Below are positions 1-9,271 of a stretch of DNA of 64,000 nucleotides, one piece after another. This DNA is from an uncultured Clostridium sp. (GTDB taxonomy: Bacteria; Bacillota; Clostridia; TANB77; CAG-508). Under the pieces are notes generated by a model, which saw only the letters and a list, made by a program, of their open reading frames with translations, was not told where the DNA came from and did no database searches. The stretch spans positions 62,001-126,000 of the forward strand of contig CANSOA010000001.1 of NCBI GenBank assembly GCA_947648495.1, read 5' to 3'. Every line of letters starts with the position of its first letter. Position 1 is the first letter of the stretch. Made by a program: the position numbers and the translations under genes.

Positions 1-2
1 AA

Positions 3-797
3 GCAACTGGTGAATATGTTGGATTTATGGACAATGATGATGTTCCAGAAACAACTTGGGCAGAAAAATTGTATCAAGCGGCCAAAAAAAATGATGCAGA
101 TATTGCCTTTTGTGGTTATGACAGAGTTGATTTAGACACAGGAAAAACGGTTGCAACTGAAATGACGCAATATGGCACCATGCAAAAACAAGTTGATTTT
201 AATGATGATTTTATTGTCTATGCCAATCCATCTTTATGGAATAAAATTTATCGAAGAGAACTGGTCAAAGATGCAGAATTTTTACCATTTCGAGGATGTA
301 ATGATACATTATTTTTAATTCATTCTTATATGGAAGGCGCAAAAAAATTAGCTTTTATACCAGATGTTCTATATCATTATTATTTGCGTTCCAGTTCGCA
401 AATTCACAACATGAACAGACAGGATATTGACAATTTAAAAAAATATTTATTAGTCACCAAAGAAAATGCTATTCAAAAGGGAATTTATGAAGAATTTAAA
501 GATTGTTTAGACGAGATGGCATTTTTGCATTTGGGAATTTCTTGGATGTATATGGTTTCTTATGATAAAAGCGTAAATATGCGTGAAATGACCAAAGAAG
601 TAACCCATTATTTAGATGAAAATTTTACAGGTTGGAGAAAATCTAAATTTTTTAAAGTATCGCATTGTTTTCCAAAAGGCATTAAATTTATTGCCATTTG
701 GGGCGTACATTTACTTTATCGAATGGGAATTCCAACAGTGTATGTTTGGGCGTATCGATTTTTGGTAGATCAATTGAAAATTGATATCAAATGGTAA
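3..797 (+). CDS. Family 2 glycosyltransferase, 5' end outside window
   Basis: The reading frame is already open at the first bases, so the N-terminus lies upstream of the window. The first visible residues run into an acidic DND motif (bases 30-38), the metal and nucleotide-sugar binding element of GT-A fold, family 2 enzymes. The acceptor-side region and a basic, aromatic C-terminal tail follow. Such enzymes transfer a sugar from a nucleotide-sugar donor to a growing surface glycan on the cytoplasmic face of the membrane. The polytopic membrane proteins just downstream fit a wall- or capsule-polysaccharide cluster. The sugar specificity cannot be read from the sequence. Confidence 0.85.
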   Translation, partial: ATGEYVGFMDNDDVPETTWAEKLYQAAKKNDADIAFCGYDRVDLDTGKTVATEMTQYGTMQKQVDFNDDFIVYANPSLWNKIYRRELVKDAEFLPFRGCNDTLFLIHSYMEGAKKLAFIPDVLYHYYLRSSSQIHNMNRQDIDNLKKYLLVTKENAIQKGIYEEFKDCLDEMAFLHLGISWMYMVSYDKSVNMREMTKEVTHYLDENFTGWRKSKFFKVSHCFPKGIKFIAIWGVHLLYRMGIPTVYVWAYRFLVDQLKIDIKW

Positions 798-820
798 AAA
801 GAGAAAGGAATGAGAAAATG

Positions 821-1265
821 AAAGAAAAAGAAAAGGAGGAAAGTGCAAAATCGATTATCGTAGGAATCGGATTTTGTTTAACCTTTGCAATTGCGATTTT
901 GTTTTGTGTGTGCATATATTTCAATCAAACTAGAAATATTTCTTTGAATATAGATGAATTAGAAACACAAGAAATAGAAAATGCAGAACTTGCAATTACT
1001 TCTATTACGCAAAATGAAAAATATTTAAAAATAGAAGGAAACTATATGACAAATTTGGAAAACTATGAATTATACATTGGATTAAACGCACGGTGGAGAA
1101 CGAAAAATTTATAAAACAGAATTACAAGAAGAACAGAAATTTTATACCTTAATTCCAAATCACAAAGTTTCAGATGAAGCAGAAATTGAGATTTTTAATT
1201 TATGTAACGAAAATAAAATTTTAATTCAAACAGGAAAGAAAGTAGGTGATGCAAAGAATGAATAA
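821..1265 (+). CDS. Small membrane-anchored protein with CGGT +1 site
   Basis: Function not recognised. The N-terminus is highly charged (Lys/Glu), then comes one membrane helix (GFCLTFAIAILFCVCIYF) and an extracytoplasmic domain. Read straight, the frame ends prematurely at 1114. Skipping the C of the in-frame CGG at 1091 continues through GGT GGA GAA and gives about 147 residues, ending in TAA at 1263-1265. That tail is Glu/Lys rich with normal codon use and overlaps the next start, as expected in an operon. ATG 821 is chosen because AGAAAGG lies 13 bases upstream; ATG 791, overlapping the glycosyltransferase stop, is an alternative. Confidence 0.65.
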
Positions 1266-2616
1266 ATTGAAGAAATTAGTAAAATCTGATAAAATTCCTT
1301 TGGTTATTTTATTTTTTGTCATGCTCATTTTGACGCTTTCAAAACAGTTTATTCGAGACGATTTATATTTTTCCGATTTTGCCAATATAACAGGAATTGC
1401 AAGATTATTATGGTTTATGGAATGGAGATTTTGGAATTGGACTTCTCGAAATATCATCGAACTTGTTTTGATTTTATTCGTCAGAGATTATTGGTGGTTA
1501 TGGAAAATCGCAGAACCTGTGATTTATGTATTATTAGCATTTGGAATTTATCGTGTATTTGTTAGAAAAAACGAAAATCGAAAAATCATGTATTCCATTA
1601 TTGTATCATTGATTTTATTAATTCCACAAATTATGCTAGGAACAGCGGGTTGGACCGCCACATCTCTAAATTATTTATGGCCAACCACCTTTGGAATTCT
1701 TTGCTTAATTCCAATTCGAAAATGCATCGATGGAGGAAAAGTGAAATTTTTTGAAATTCCAATTTATTTAGGTATGTTAATGTTTGCTGAAAATGTAGAA
1801 CAAGTTGCTATTGTGCTAGCGACGATCTATATCTTATTTACCATATACTTGATTGCAAAAAAGAAAATCAATCCATTGATTATTGTGATGTTATTGATTT
1901 CAATTTTAAATATCGTATATATTTTGAAATCTCCGGGAAATGCCAATCGAACAGAAAGTGAAATAAAAATGCATTTTGTCGATTATAAAATGCTAAATAT
2001 AATTGATAAAACTGCCATTGGAATAGGAGCTTTATTACAAGAATTCATCATCCGTTTTCATCCAATTTATACAGTTTTTACCATTTTATTAGCTATTCAG
2101 ATTTGGAAAAAACACACATCTATTTTTTACAAAGTAATTGCGATATTTCCAATTTTCATGGGAATTGCTTTCAACGTAGGTGGAAATATTACTTATCTAA
2201 TCTTGGAAAAACTACGAATAGCATTTTTACTTTTTGGGGAAGAAGAGGCAATCTTAATTCATTTTGGAAATTTTGACCAAATTGTAACTTATCTTCCATT
2301 CTTCTTAAGTATTATGAACATTGGCTGTTTGATTTTGTCTGTTTATATTGCATTTGGGCACACCCAAAAAAGTATGATTGCATTTTTAACAATCAGTGCA
2401 GGCCTTTGCTCAAAATTTATCATGGGGTTTGTTGTATCAGTCTTCGTTTCAGGCGTTAGATCGCAATTTTTAATGATTATTTGCATGATAATTGTATCTA
2501 TTTTATTATTAGATGGAAAAAAACAAACTGAGTTAAAAACAATTTCAAATGTACTCATAATTTCAGCAGTTTTCATGGTTATCAATAACTGGTGTGTATG
2601 TTTAACTTTTAGATAG
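1249..2616 (+). CDS. Polytopic membrane protein (DUF6056-like)
   Basis: About 455 residues with ten or more hydrophobic segments and short polar loops. The first loop after helix 1 carries an Arg-Asp-Asp motif (FIRDDLYFSDF), typical of GT-C type glycan-modifying membrane enzymes that use lipid-linked sugars. It resembles the DUF6056 group, though I cannot confirm this without a profile search. The start overlaps the preceding gene's stop and AGGAAAGAAAG precedes it, so the two are probably co-translated. Its place after a family 2 glycosyltransferase suggests a role in surface glycan or glycolipid assembly. Confidence 0.6.
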   Translation: MQRMNKLKKLVKSDKIPLVILFFVMLILTLSKQFIRDDLYFSDFANITGIARLLWFMEWRFWNWTSRNIIELVLILFVRDYWWLWKIAEPVIYVLLAFGIYRVFVRKNENRKIMYSIIVSLILLIPQIMLGTAGWTATSLNYLWPTTFGILCLIPIRKCIDGGKVKFFEIPIYLGMLMFAENVEQVAIVLATIYILFTIYLIAKKKINPLIIVMLLISILNIVYILKSPGNANRTESEIKMHFVDYKMLNIIDKTAIGIGALLQEFIIRFHPIYTVFTILLAIQIWKKHTSIFYKVIAIFPIFMGIAFNVGGNITYLILEKLRIAFLLFGEEEAILIHFGNFDQIVTYLPFFLSIMNIGCLILSVYIAFGHTQKSMIAFLTISAGLCSKFIMGFVVSVFVSGVRSQFLMIICMIIVSILLLDGKKQTELKTISNVLIISAVFMVINNWCVCLTFR

Positions 2617-2650
2617 AAAACCAAGAATAAAAGAAAAAGGAGATAAAAAA

Positions 2651-4785
2651 TTGGATTTACTAAAAAACTTTTTAAACAAAAAAAATTACACCAAAATCAA
2701 ATTATGCCTTGTTGCTATATTAGCACTTGTTGCATCTGTCATTTTTGAATACGCTTTTTACACAAAATACATTGACAACAGTTACGATTCCAAAACTAGA
2801 ATGTTAATTATGACAATCATTTTTGGTTTTTTGGGTTTTCATTTTGTATTAAAATTAAGCGATTTATACGAATTCATTTACAAACAAAGATACAAATTAG
2901 CCGCTCGGATTTCTTCTATTTGTCATGCTATTCAAACTATCTGGCTCATCCATTGTTAATTTCAATGACCAATTCCAAACTGGGTCAGACGACAACCGTT
3001 TTCATCCATTACTAGGCTTTGCCAGAATGGTTCGAACCGACGAATGGGCAACTTCCACCATGTACATTTTATCACAAGGCATAGGAAATGACCAATTTCA
3101 ATATTTTGACGATGAATTACGAGGCACAAAAACGGATATGTTTACCTTAGTAAACAGTCCAGTCAAAGACATTTTAATGTTGGGAAAACCATTTCAAATC
3201 ATGTTTTTATTATTAGGTAATGACTACGGACTAAGTTTTTATTGGTACATTCGTCTAATTGCCATGATGCTAGGCTCATTTGAAATATGCATGCTTTTAA
3301 CCAACAAAAAGAAAAAAATTTCCCTTTGTGGCATGCTTATGATAACATTTTCCGCAGCCACACAATGGTGGTATTGCATGGACACCTTAATTTGGGGACA
3401 AATTATTTTACTACTTCTAAATAAATTCATAACAACCGATAAAAAACCAATTAAATATTTATGTGCTTTTGGTGAAATCATTGCCATTACTTCGTACATT
3501 TTTATTTTATATCCAGCATGGCAAGTCTCATTTGCCTATGTATTTTTAGCCATTTTTATTTGGATGATGATAAAAAATTTCAAAAATGGCTACAAAATTA
3601 ATATTCATGATTGTCTGGTCATTGGCATAACATTTTTATGTATAGGAGGATTATTAGTTCGTTGGTTTAGTCTATCAGGTGACACAATTTCAGCCATCAT
3701 GAACACGGATTATCCAGGTGAAAGACGTGAAGTCGGAGGCGGTGCGAAAATTTTATATGCGTATTTTTACAATTTGTTTTTTGCCTATAAATATTGTCCA
3801 AATCCATGTGAAGCATCCAGCATGTTGTCATTTTATCCACTACCAATCTTGCTTTCGATTGTGTTTATTTTATTCAATCGAAAAGACAAAAAACACTTAA
3901 AATTCTTCCTTCCAACACTTATCATTAGTATATTTTTGACAATTTGGTGCAAATGGGGTTTCCCAGAAATTTTGGCAAAATGCTCACTTATGTCCATGAC
4001 AACTACACCACGTGCAACAATTGCTTTAGGGACGATACAAATTTATATGCTCATCTATTTATTTGGCGCTATGGAAAAGCAAACCAAATGGTTTCCGAGT
4101 ATAATAGCCTATATTTTACCAGTTTTGGCAACAACTTATATGCTATATCAAGCGGTAGAAACGTGTAGTTTATCAGGATATTTCGGTTGGTTTAAAATTA
4201 TGATTTCTACAATTTTATTTGGAATTGCCATTTTTGGAATTTTCAATATGGACAAAGAAAAAATCAAAAATGGTACGTTATATGTACTTATGTTTATTAG
4301 TTTGGTAACTGGAATAGCTGTCAATCCAGTAATTCGTACAACAGATGTGATTTACAAAAAGCCGATTTGCTCAAAATTTGCCGAAATTAGGGACCAAAAT
4401 CCAGATGCACTATGGCTTGGTGACGACACAGGTATTTATCTGAATAATTATATGGTTGCAAACGGTCTACGCACCATTGATTCGACCAATGTATATCCGA
4501 ATTTAGAATTATTTGAGTTATTGCTTGGAGAAAATGCGCAGGCACAAAAACAAGCCTATAATCGTTACGAACACATGAACGTCAATATAACTGATGAAGA
4601 AACACACATCCAACTTCCAGCACCAGATAATATAGTAATTTGGCTAAATTATCATGATTTAGAAAAACTTCGGAATTGATTATATTGTTGTCAAAAATGA
4701 TATTAATGAGCGTGGCTACGAGATGAATTTTGAAAAACTTTATGAAGAAGATGGGCTGTATATTTTTAAGACCATTTATGAGTAG
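2651..4785 (+). CDS. Large multi-span membrane protein with two CGGA +1 sites
   Basis: Read straight, this locus gives three fragments. Skipping the C of the in-frame CGG at 2906 joins the N-terminal helices to the main body (…LAA-G-FLLFVMLFKLSGS). Skipping the C at 4671 joins the body to a 36-residue tail (…EKL-G-IDYIVVKND). The product is then one protein of about 710 residues with roughly 12 membrane helices and a C-terminal soluble segment. This architecture resembles YfhO-like and GT-C glycosyltransferases; the exact family is unknown to me. TTG 2651 is chosen because AAGGAG sits 8 bases upstream. No slippery sequence or Shine-Dalgarno-like stimulator is visible at either junction. Confidence 0.65.
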
Positions 4786-4842
4786 ATAAAGGGAAATTTG
4801 AAACGGTTAAGGATTTCTTAATCGTTCAAAAAGGAGAAAAGT

Positions 4843-5493
4843 TTGAAAATTGTATTGATAAGACATGGCGAAACGAGAGCTAATTTGGCAATGATAAATG
4901 GTTTGAAATTGTGTATTGGTTGTTTGAATAATGAATTCGCTGGTTTGAATCAAAATGGAATCAATTCAGCAAAAAAATTGGCTGAAAATGAAGAGGTAAA
5001 ACATATAAATAAAGTATATGTTTCTAATTTGCAAAGAGCAATTGATACAGCCAAATTGGCAAAACCTAATTTTGAATATATGATTATTCCGAATTTGAGA
5101 GAAAGAAGTCTGGGTGTTTTTGAAGGAAAAACCAAGCAAGAAATTATGCAAAATCCCAAATACCAAAAGTATTACACAAATCCAGATTACATGGATTTTA
5201 AAGATAGTTTTACCCAAAAAGCACCAGAAGGCGAAAATTATACAGATGTTGTAAAACGTGTCATGGAATTTTTAAAAAGTTTAGATTTTCAAAAAAATGA
5301 TTCAATAGGAATTTTTTCGCATTATTGTACGATACGATGTATGTTTTTAGGAATATTAAAATTAGAACCAAAAGAGAAAATTTTTCAATTGAAAATAAAA
5401 AATTGTGAGCCATATATTTTTGAAGGAAGTTCTTTAGAAAACTTCAAATTGACATCGCATAATTTGGAAGAAATAGTAAAATCGAACAATTAA
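4843..5493 (+). CDS. Histidine phosphatase family protein (phosphoglycerate mutase-like)
   Basis: 216 residues beginning with the family signature LIRHGETRAN, whose histidine is the phosphorylated catalytic residue. The second catalytic histidine is likely in FSHYCTIRC (about residue 163). These enzymes remove or move phosphate on small metabolites or phosphoproteins in the cytoplasm. The substrate cannot be inferred. The TTG start is preceded by AAAGGAG. The gene is followed by an MBL-fold hydrolase and a TIM-barrel isomerase in the same direction with short gaps, suggesting a small metabolic operon. Confidence 0.8.
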   Translation: MKIVLIRHGETRANLAMINGLKLCIGCLNNEFAGLNQNGINSAKKLAENEEVKHINKVYVSNLQRAIDTAKLAKPNFEYMIIPNLRERSLGVFEGKTKQEIMQNPKYQKYYTNPDYMDFKDSFTQKAPEGENYTDVVKRVMEFLKSLDFQKNDSIGIFSHYCTIRCMFLGILKLEPKEKIFQLKIKNCEPYIFEGSSLENFKLTSHNLEEIVKSNN

Positions 5494-5538
5494 GGAATGC
5501 TAATGGTTCAAAAAAATAAATAAAGGAGGAAAAATTTT

Positions 5539-6195
5539 ATGAAAATTACAAAATTTCCACAAAGTTGTTTGTTGATTGAAACAAAAGGAAAAAAGGTTTT
5601 GGTAGATCCTGGAAATTTAAAATATAAGGAAGAATATTTTGAAATCTGGAATGGAGTTGATGTGATTTTGATTACACATAAACATGGGGACCATTGTTAT
5701 ACAGAAGTGTTAGAAAAATTGGATGAAACCATAAAAATATATTCAAGCAATGAGGTTAAAAACGCTCATCCAACTTTAAGGATACATGTTGTAAAAGAAG
5801 GTGATACATTTGAAGTGGGCGATATTAAAATTGAAGTCGTGCATGCCGAGCATGGCTATATTCCACCAATGAAAACAGGTGCAAAAGTGATTGAAAATAT
5901 TGGCTATATTTTAGACGATGGGCAAAATAGAATCTATATAACGAGTGATACGATTTGTTTCCAAAATGAATATAGGTGCGATATTTTATGTGTTCCTATT
6001 TCTGATTTTGGCGTGACAATGGGAGCATTTGAAGCGTCTTTATTTGCAAAAGAAGCAAAGGCTAAATTAGTCATACCGTTGCATGCAGACAGTCCAAAGT
6101 ATCCAGTAGATTTTGGGTTTGTAGAGGAAATGTTTGAAAAACAAGAGGTCGAATATGAAATTTTAGAAAATGAAGAAACAATAGAAGTAGAATAG
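5539..6195 (+). CDS. MBL-fold metallo-hydrolase, UlaG-like
   Basis: 218 residues with the metallo-beta-lactamase metal-binding signature ITHKHGDHC (HxHxDH type, about residues 49-57). A further histidine lies in VVHAEHGY, a metal-site aspartate in ITSDTICF, and a C-terminal histidine in VIPLHADS. The layout matches the short cytoplasmic UlaG-like group, which hydrolyses small cyclic or lactone-type metabolites using two metal ions. Substrate unknown. AAAGGAGG lies upstream of the ATG. The gap to the next gene is 10 bases, so co-transcription and probably a common pathway with the isomerase-like protein are likely. Confidence 0.8.
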   Translation: MKITKFPQSCLLIETKGKKVLVDPGNLKYKEEYFEIWNGVDVILITHKHGDHCYTEVLEKLDETIKIYSSNEVKNAHPTLRIHVVKEGDTFEVGDIKIEVVHAEHGYIPPMKTGAKVIENIGYILDDGQNRIYITSDTICFQNEYRCDILCVPISDFGVTMGAFEASLFAKEAKAKLVIPLHADSPKYPVDFGFVEEMFEKQEVEYEILENEETIEVE

Positions 6196-6205
6196 GAGAA
6201 ATTTT

Positions 6206-6991
6206 ATGAGAGAAATTGCAGTTTGTATTCAAAATGATAACCAAAATGTGACACCAATTCAAACGATTGACGCGATTAAAAAAGCAGGTTTTAGAAACGT
6301 TTTTATTCAGTGGTACAATAAAAATTGGGAATGTAGTCAAAAAGAACAGTTGGATTATGCAAGAAGTTTGGGATTAAATGTAGTTTTTGCGCATTTGGGT
6401 TATCAAAATATTAATGAAATTTGGAAGGAAAACGAGATAGGGGCAAGTTTAGTTCAAAGGTATAAAGAGGATTTAAAAGCTTGCAAGGAAAATAACATTT
6501 CTTTGGTGATTTTGCATTTGATTAGCAAGGATTTGGAGCCAATGTATAATGAAATTGGATTACATAGAGTTAAGGAAATTGTGGATTATGCTAAAGAATT
6601 AGGAATTCAAGTTGCGTTTGAAAATACGAAAACTTGGGGCTATTTGGAATATGTGCTAACTAATTTGGATAATGATAATATTGGTGTTTGCTACGATGCA
6701 GGACATTGCCACGCGTTTTACGATGATAAATTTAGTTATGAATTATTTAAAAATCGTTTTTTTGCGGTTCATTTGCATGATAATGACAAATCCGATGATT
6801 TACATTTGACGCCATTTGATGGGGATATTGATTGGAAACATGTGGTTTCTAAATTAAAAGAAAGTAATTATCAAGGTCCAGTTACATTGGAGCTTTGTTA
6901 TCGTTGTGATTATTTGAAGATGTCGATTGAGGAGTTTTACCAAAAAGGATATGAGGTAGGAGAAAAGTTGGCGAGAATGTTTAAAGAGTAG
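6206..6991 (+). CDS. Sugar phosphate isomerase/epimerase-like TIM-barrel protein
   Basis: 261 residues of the AP-endonuclease-2-type TIM barrel, found in xylose-isomerase-like and hexulose epimerase-like proteins. Metal-ligand motifs in barrel order are visible: AFENT (Glu), CYDAGHCH (Asp and His), FAVHLHDND (His and Asp) and VTLELC (Glu). This full set is typical of active divalent-metal enzymes. The length is normal for the family. The gene follows the MBL-fold hydrolase after 10 bases with AGGAG before the ATG. The combination suggests sugar-derivative catabolism, but I cannot name the substrate. Confidence 0.8.
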   Translation: MREIAVCIQNDNQNVTPIQTIDAIKKAGFRNVFIQWYNKNWECSQKEQLDYARSLGLNVVFAHLGYQNINEIWKENEIGASLVQRYKEDLKACKENNISLVILHLISKDLEPMYNEIGLHRVKEIVDYAKELGIQVAFENTKTWGYLEYVLTNLDNDNIGVCYDAGHCHAFYDDKFSYELFKNRFFAVHLHDNDKSDDLHLTPFDGDIDWKHVVSKLKESNYQGPVTLELCYRCDYLKMSIEEFYQKGYEVGEKLARMFKE

Positions 6992-7037
6992 AATTGTTTT
7001 GTTGTGATAATAGAAAAAGGATAGAAAGAGGAAACAA

Positions 7038-7853
7038 ATGAAGAAAATACATAAAATAATAATTTTTATGATTTTAATACTAATGTTTATGTATCCTAGA
7101 GTTCAGGCTCATGGGGGAAATATTACTGGCTGGAAAGATAAAAATTCGGATAAAATTATGGAACAAAATGGCGTTTTTTATGGGTATCATAAACAGGAAG
7201 GAAAACGTCATTATCATGAGGTTCAGTGGAATGAGGAAAAACAAAAATGGGAAATTGTAAAGTCGGCAGTTTATTATGATGAAAATTTGAAAAAAATAAA
7301 TCTTGAACATTCTGAAAAATCAGAAAAAATGCAAGTTCAATTTTCTGAAAAAGTAGATGGCGATACAGCTAAATTTGACTTAAATAGTCAAAAAATAACG
7401 GTTCGATTTTTAGGAATAGATACGCCAGAAACGGTGCATCCAACGAAAGAAGAGGAGCCTTTTGGCAAAGAAGCAAGCGATTTTACAGAAAAAAGTCTAA
7501 AAAATGCGAGCAAAATTGAATTACAATATGATACGCATGCTTCAAAAATGGATAAATATGAAAGACATTTGGCTTGGATTTGGGTAGATGATGTTTTGCT
7601 TCAAGAGGAATTGCTGAAAAATGGATTGGCCAAAACGTATATGTTGCAAGATAATTATGATTATGCAGGAGTTTTACAGGAGGCAGAACAGGTTGCTAAA
7701 GGTGAGAAAAAGGGAATTTGGGAGAATGAAAAAGCTGTTTTGGAAGAGAAGCAGGAAAATAATGTTCCTGTAGAAAAAGAGTATGAGTTAGAGATGTTGG
7801 GATTAATTTTAATATTTTTAGTGGGAATTATTGTGAAAGTATTGAAAAAGTAA
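7038..7853 (+). CDS. Secreted or anchored thermonuclease with YHYH-like N-terminal domain
   Basis: 271 residues. A signal peptide comes first, then a His/Gly-rich segment (about residues 25-65, with YHKQEGKRHYHEV) resembling YHYH-type domains found beside exported nucleases. A staphylococcal-nuclease fold follows, with VDGDTAKF, RFLGIDTPET and YERHLAWIW carrying the catalytic Asp, Arg and Glu set. A hydrophobic C-terminal helix ending in basic residues could anchor it on the outer membrane face. It likely degrades extracellular DNA or RNA. GAAAGAGGAAA precedes the ATG. Confidence 0.85.
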   Translation: MKKIHKIIIFMILILMFMYPRVQAHGGNITGWKDKNSDKIMEQNGVFYGYHKQEGKRHYHEVQWNEEKQKWEIVKSAVYYDENLKKINLEHSEKSEKMQVQFSEKVDGDTAKFDLNSQKITVRFLGIDTPETVHPTKEEEPFGKEASDFTEKSLKNASKIELQYDTHASKMDKYERHLAWIWVDDVLLQEELLKNGLAKTYMLQDNYDYAGVLQEAEQVAKGEKKGIWENEKAVLEEKQENNVPVEKEYELEMLGLILIFLVGIIVKVLKK

Positions 7854-7861
7854 AATAAGCC

Positions 7862-7890
7862 TTGCAATATAAAATTTATTATTGTATAAT
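7862..7890 (+). promoter_or_regulatory. Sigma-A promoter for tRNA-Gly
   Basis: TTGCAA (7862-7867), a 17-base spacer and TATAAT (7885-7890) lie 21 bases before the mature tRNA 5' end. It is a strong vegetative promoter, so the tRNA is likely well expressed. Confidence 0.75.
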
Positions 7891-7911
7891 AAAAAGAGAT
7901 TTGAAATATTT

Positions 7912-7985
7912 GCGGGTATAATTTAATGGTAGAATGTCATGCTTCCGACCTGATAGTACGGGTTCGATTCCCGTTACCCGCTCCA
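7912..7985 (+). tRNA. tRNA-Gly, anticodon UCC followed by G37; candidate CGGN quadruplet reader
   Basis: All arms fold. The acceptor stem is GCGGGTA with TACCCGC, the discriminator is U73 and CCA is encoded. The D stem is ATTT/GAAT, the T stem ACGGG/CCCGT with loop TTCGATT. G1-C72, C2-G71, U73, C35 and C36 are glycine identity elements. The anticodon loop is C-U-U-C-C-G-A (7942-7948), so the anticodon is UCC and position 37 is G, where bacterial tRNA-Gly(UCC) normally has A. U34-C35-C36-G37 is complementary to the quadruplet CGGA. The anticodon stem carries a U30-C40 mismatch (7940/7950), which could loosen the loop. G37 follows C36, not the G36 that the m1G37 methylase TrmD prefers, so it may lack the usual anti-frameshift methyl group (inference). 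Confidence 0.95.
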
Positions 7986-8056
7986 CTCAATATTATGTAT
8001 GCTTGCTTGGCTTTGCTAAATTGCATTAAGGATATATAAATAGGAGAGAAATTATA

Positions 8057-8332
8057 ATGGTATATGAATTTGTAAAATATCCAGATGAAACATTAGTTGT
8101 TTTTTCGGATATTCGAAAAAAAGAAAATGGTGATGAGTATATTAGAGTTTCTTTTGAAAGACCAACAGATAATGGATTTGATACTGTGGTTTTTGAATTA
8201 CCAAGTTATGATATTGTTGAAAGAGATGGAAATTTTTCACAAGAAGAAATAAATGGTTTTAAGGAAATTGTTGAAAGAGGGGCGCATCTTTTTTTTAAAT
8301 GGTCAAGAGAAGGGGGTATTCAGATTGCCTAG
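8057..8332 (+). CDS. Small protein upstream of and overlapping DUF4160
   Basis: 91 residues, acidic, no membrane segment: a predicted beta-rich first half (YEFVKYPDETLVVFSD) and a helical C-terminal half. It overlaps the DUF4160 gene by 8 bases, so the two are translationally coupled. DUF4160 proteins are frequently encoded next to a second small protein such as DUF2442, in a toxin-antitoxin-like arrangement; this one could be the partner, although I do not recognise the family. AGGAGAG sits upstream of ATG. Confidence 0.7.
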   Translation: MVYEFVKYPDETLVVFSDIRKKENGDEYIRVSFERPTDNGFDTVVFELPSYDIVERDGNFSQEEINGFKEIVERGAHLFFKWSREGGIQIA

Positions 8333-8604
8333 TATTCTTGAAATAAAGCGGTTATAAAATTTATTTTTGGTCAAATGAAAATTCTGAGCCAATTCATGTT
8401 CATATTTCAAAAGGAAGACCAACTGAAAATTCAACAAAAGTATGGTTAACCAAAGCAGGTGGTTGCATTATTGCAAATAACAATAGTAGAATTCCTAAAA
8501 ATGAGTTAAATGATTTGCTAGATGTTATTTCTTTGTATTATTTTCAAATCATCTCAAAATGGAAGACAACCTATGGAACAGATGAAATCAAATTTTATTG
8601 TTAA
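8325..8604 (+). CDS. DUF4160 protein, readable only through a CGGT +1 site
   Basis: A straight reading ends after nine codons, because CGG at 8349 is followed by TTA and TAA. Skipping the C gives GGT TAT AAA and a complete DUF4160 protein of about 92 residues. It has the family hallmarks: an MPSILEI start, a conserved Gly-Tyr (KGYKIYFWSNE), the IHVHISKG histidine motif, and a helical end. The TTG start (8325) is supported by AGAAGGGGG nine bases upstream and by overlap with the preceding gene. This is one of the cleanest +1 cases, since the family conserves the restored glycine. DUF4160 function is unproven; many members sit in toxin-antitoxin-like pairs. Confidence 0.75.
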
Positions 8605-8623
8605 AAATTAATTTGAAATCACA

Positions 8624-8768
8624 TTGAAAACTAATTTTCAATATGATATAATAAGCTTGCGAGTAGGCTGGGAAAAATTTACATTTCTGACTAGCTGCTC
8701 CAATATATTCAATTTTATAAATGATTAAAAGGCTTTAAAATAAAGAGATAGAGCCTTTTATTTTTTGT
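8624..8768 (+). ncRNA. Candidate small RNA transcription unit
   Basis: TTGAAA (8624-8629), a 17-base spacer and TATAAT (8647-8652) would start a transcript near 8658. A Rho-independent terminator, AAAAGGCT (8727-8734) paired with AGCCTTTT (8752-8759) and followed by a T-rich run, closes it after about 110 bases. No credible ORF lies between. The body can form a GAGTAG/CTGCTC-type hairpin. I do not recognise a known RNA family. Confidence 0.4.
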
Positions 8769-8976
8769 AAATTTTTTATTAAAAATTATTAAAAAGTTCA
8801 TAAAACTACGTTGAAATGAAAATTACGTTGAAAAATCTAAAAAATAGAAACCAAAAAAGCCACTATTAGCTTTGTGGCGATACAGCAATATATTGTCAAT
8901 GAAGAAAATTTATAAAATGACCATCTTCGTAAGAGTTGCTTTTTTATACAATTTTCGTAATTGACATTGAACCTCC

Positions 8977-9050
8977 AATCCTTTGGAAAACTGTTTTTGC
9001 CAAAGCCAGTGAAATTATTGCTTTGCTCCGCAAAAGCATACCAAAGGATT
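8977..9050. repeat. Inverted repeat in a gene-free stretch (8770-9157)
   Basis: AATCCTTTGG (8977-8986) and CCAAAGGATT (9041-9050) are a perfect 10-base inverted repeat around a 54-base loop that contains a further GCTTTGC/GCAAAAGC stem. It could be a decayed mobile-element end or a structured RNA. Nothing else in 8770-9157 looks coding. Confidence 0.35.
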
Positions 9051-9157
9051 ACTCAATGCTAATAAGTTTTCTCGGCATAAAAGGGCATTTTTTAAAGTTA
9101 CTACTTAAGATATTATCATAAATTAATCATACTCAAATTAATTAATATTTAGAAAAC

Positions 9158-9186
9158 TTGACATTTTATGTAAACAATGATACAAT
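9158..9186 (+). promoter_or_regulatory. Promoter with TTTATGTAAA motif in the spacer
   Basis: TTGACA, 17 bases, TACAAT. The spacer contains TTTATGTAAA at the same offset as the promoters at 17800 and 22524. A TATGCAA/TTGCATA hairpin (9207-9233) lies in the leader of the gene it drives. Confidence 0.65.
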
Positions 9187-9271
9187 ATAATTAAGTAACT
9201 TTTAACTATGCAAATCGAAATTAGAATTGCATAAAAAGTACAATTATAACCTATCGAAAGGAGAATTTATC

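Noticed and set aside
8936..9121. Short plus-strand ORF in the gap before the decayed gene
   Set aside because: No ribosome site, and it overlaps an inverted repeat; composition is not coding.
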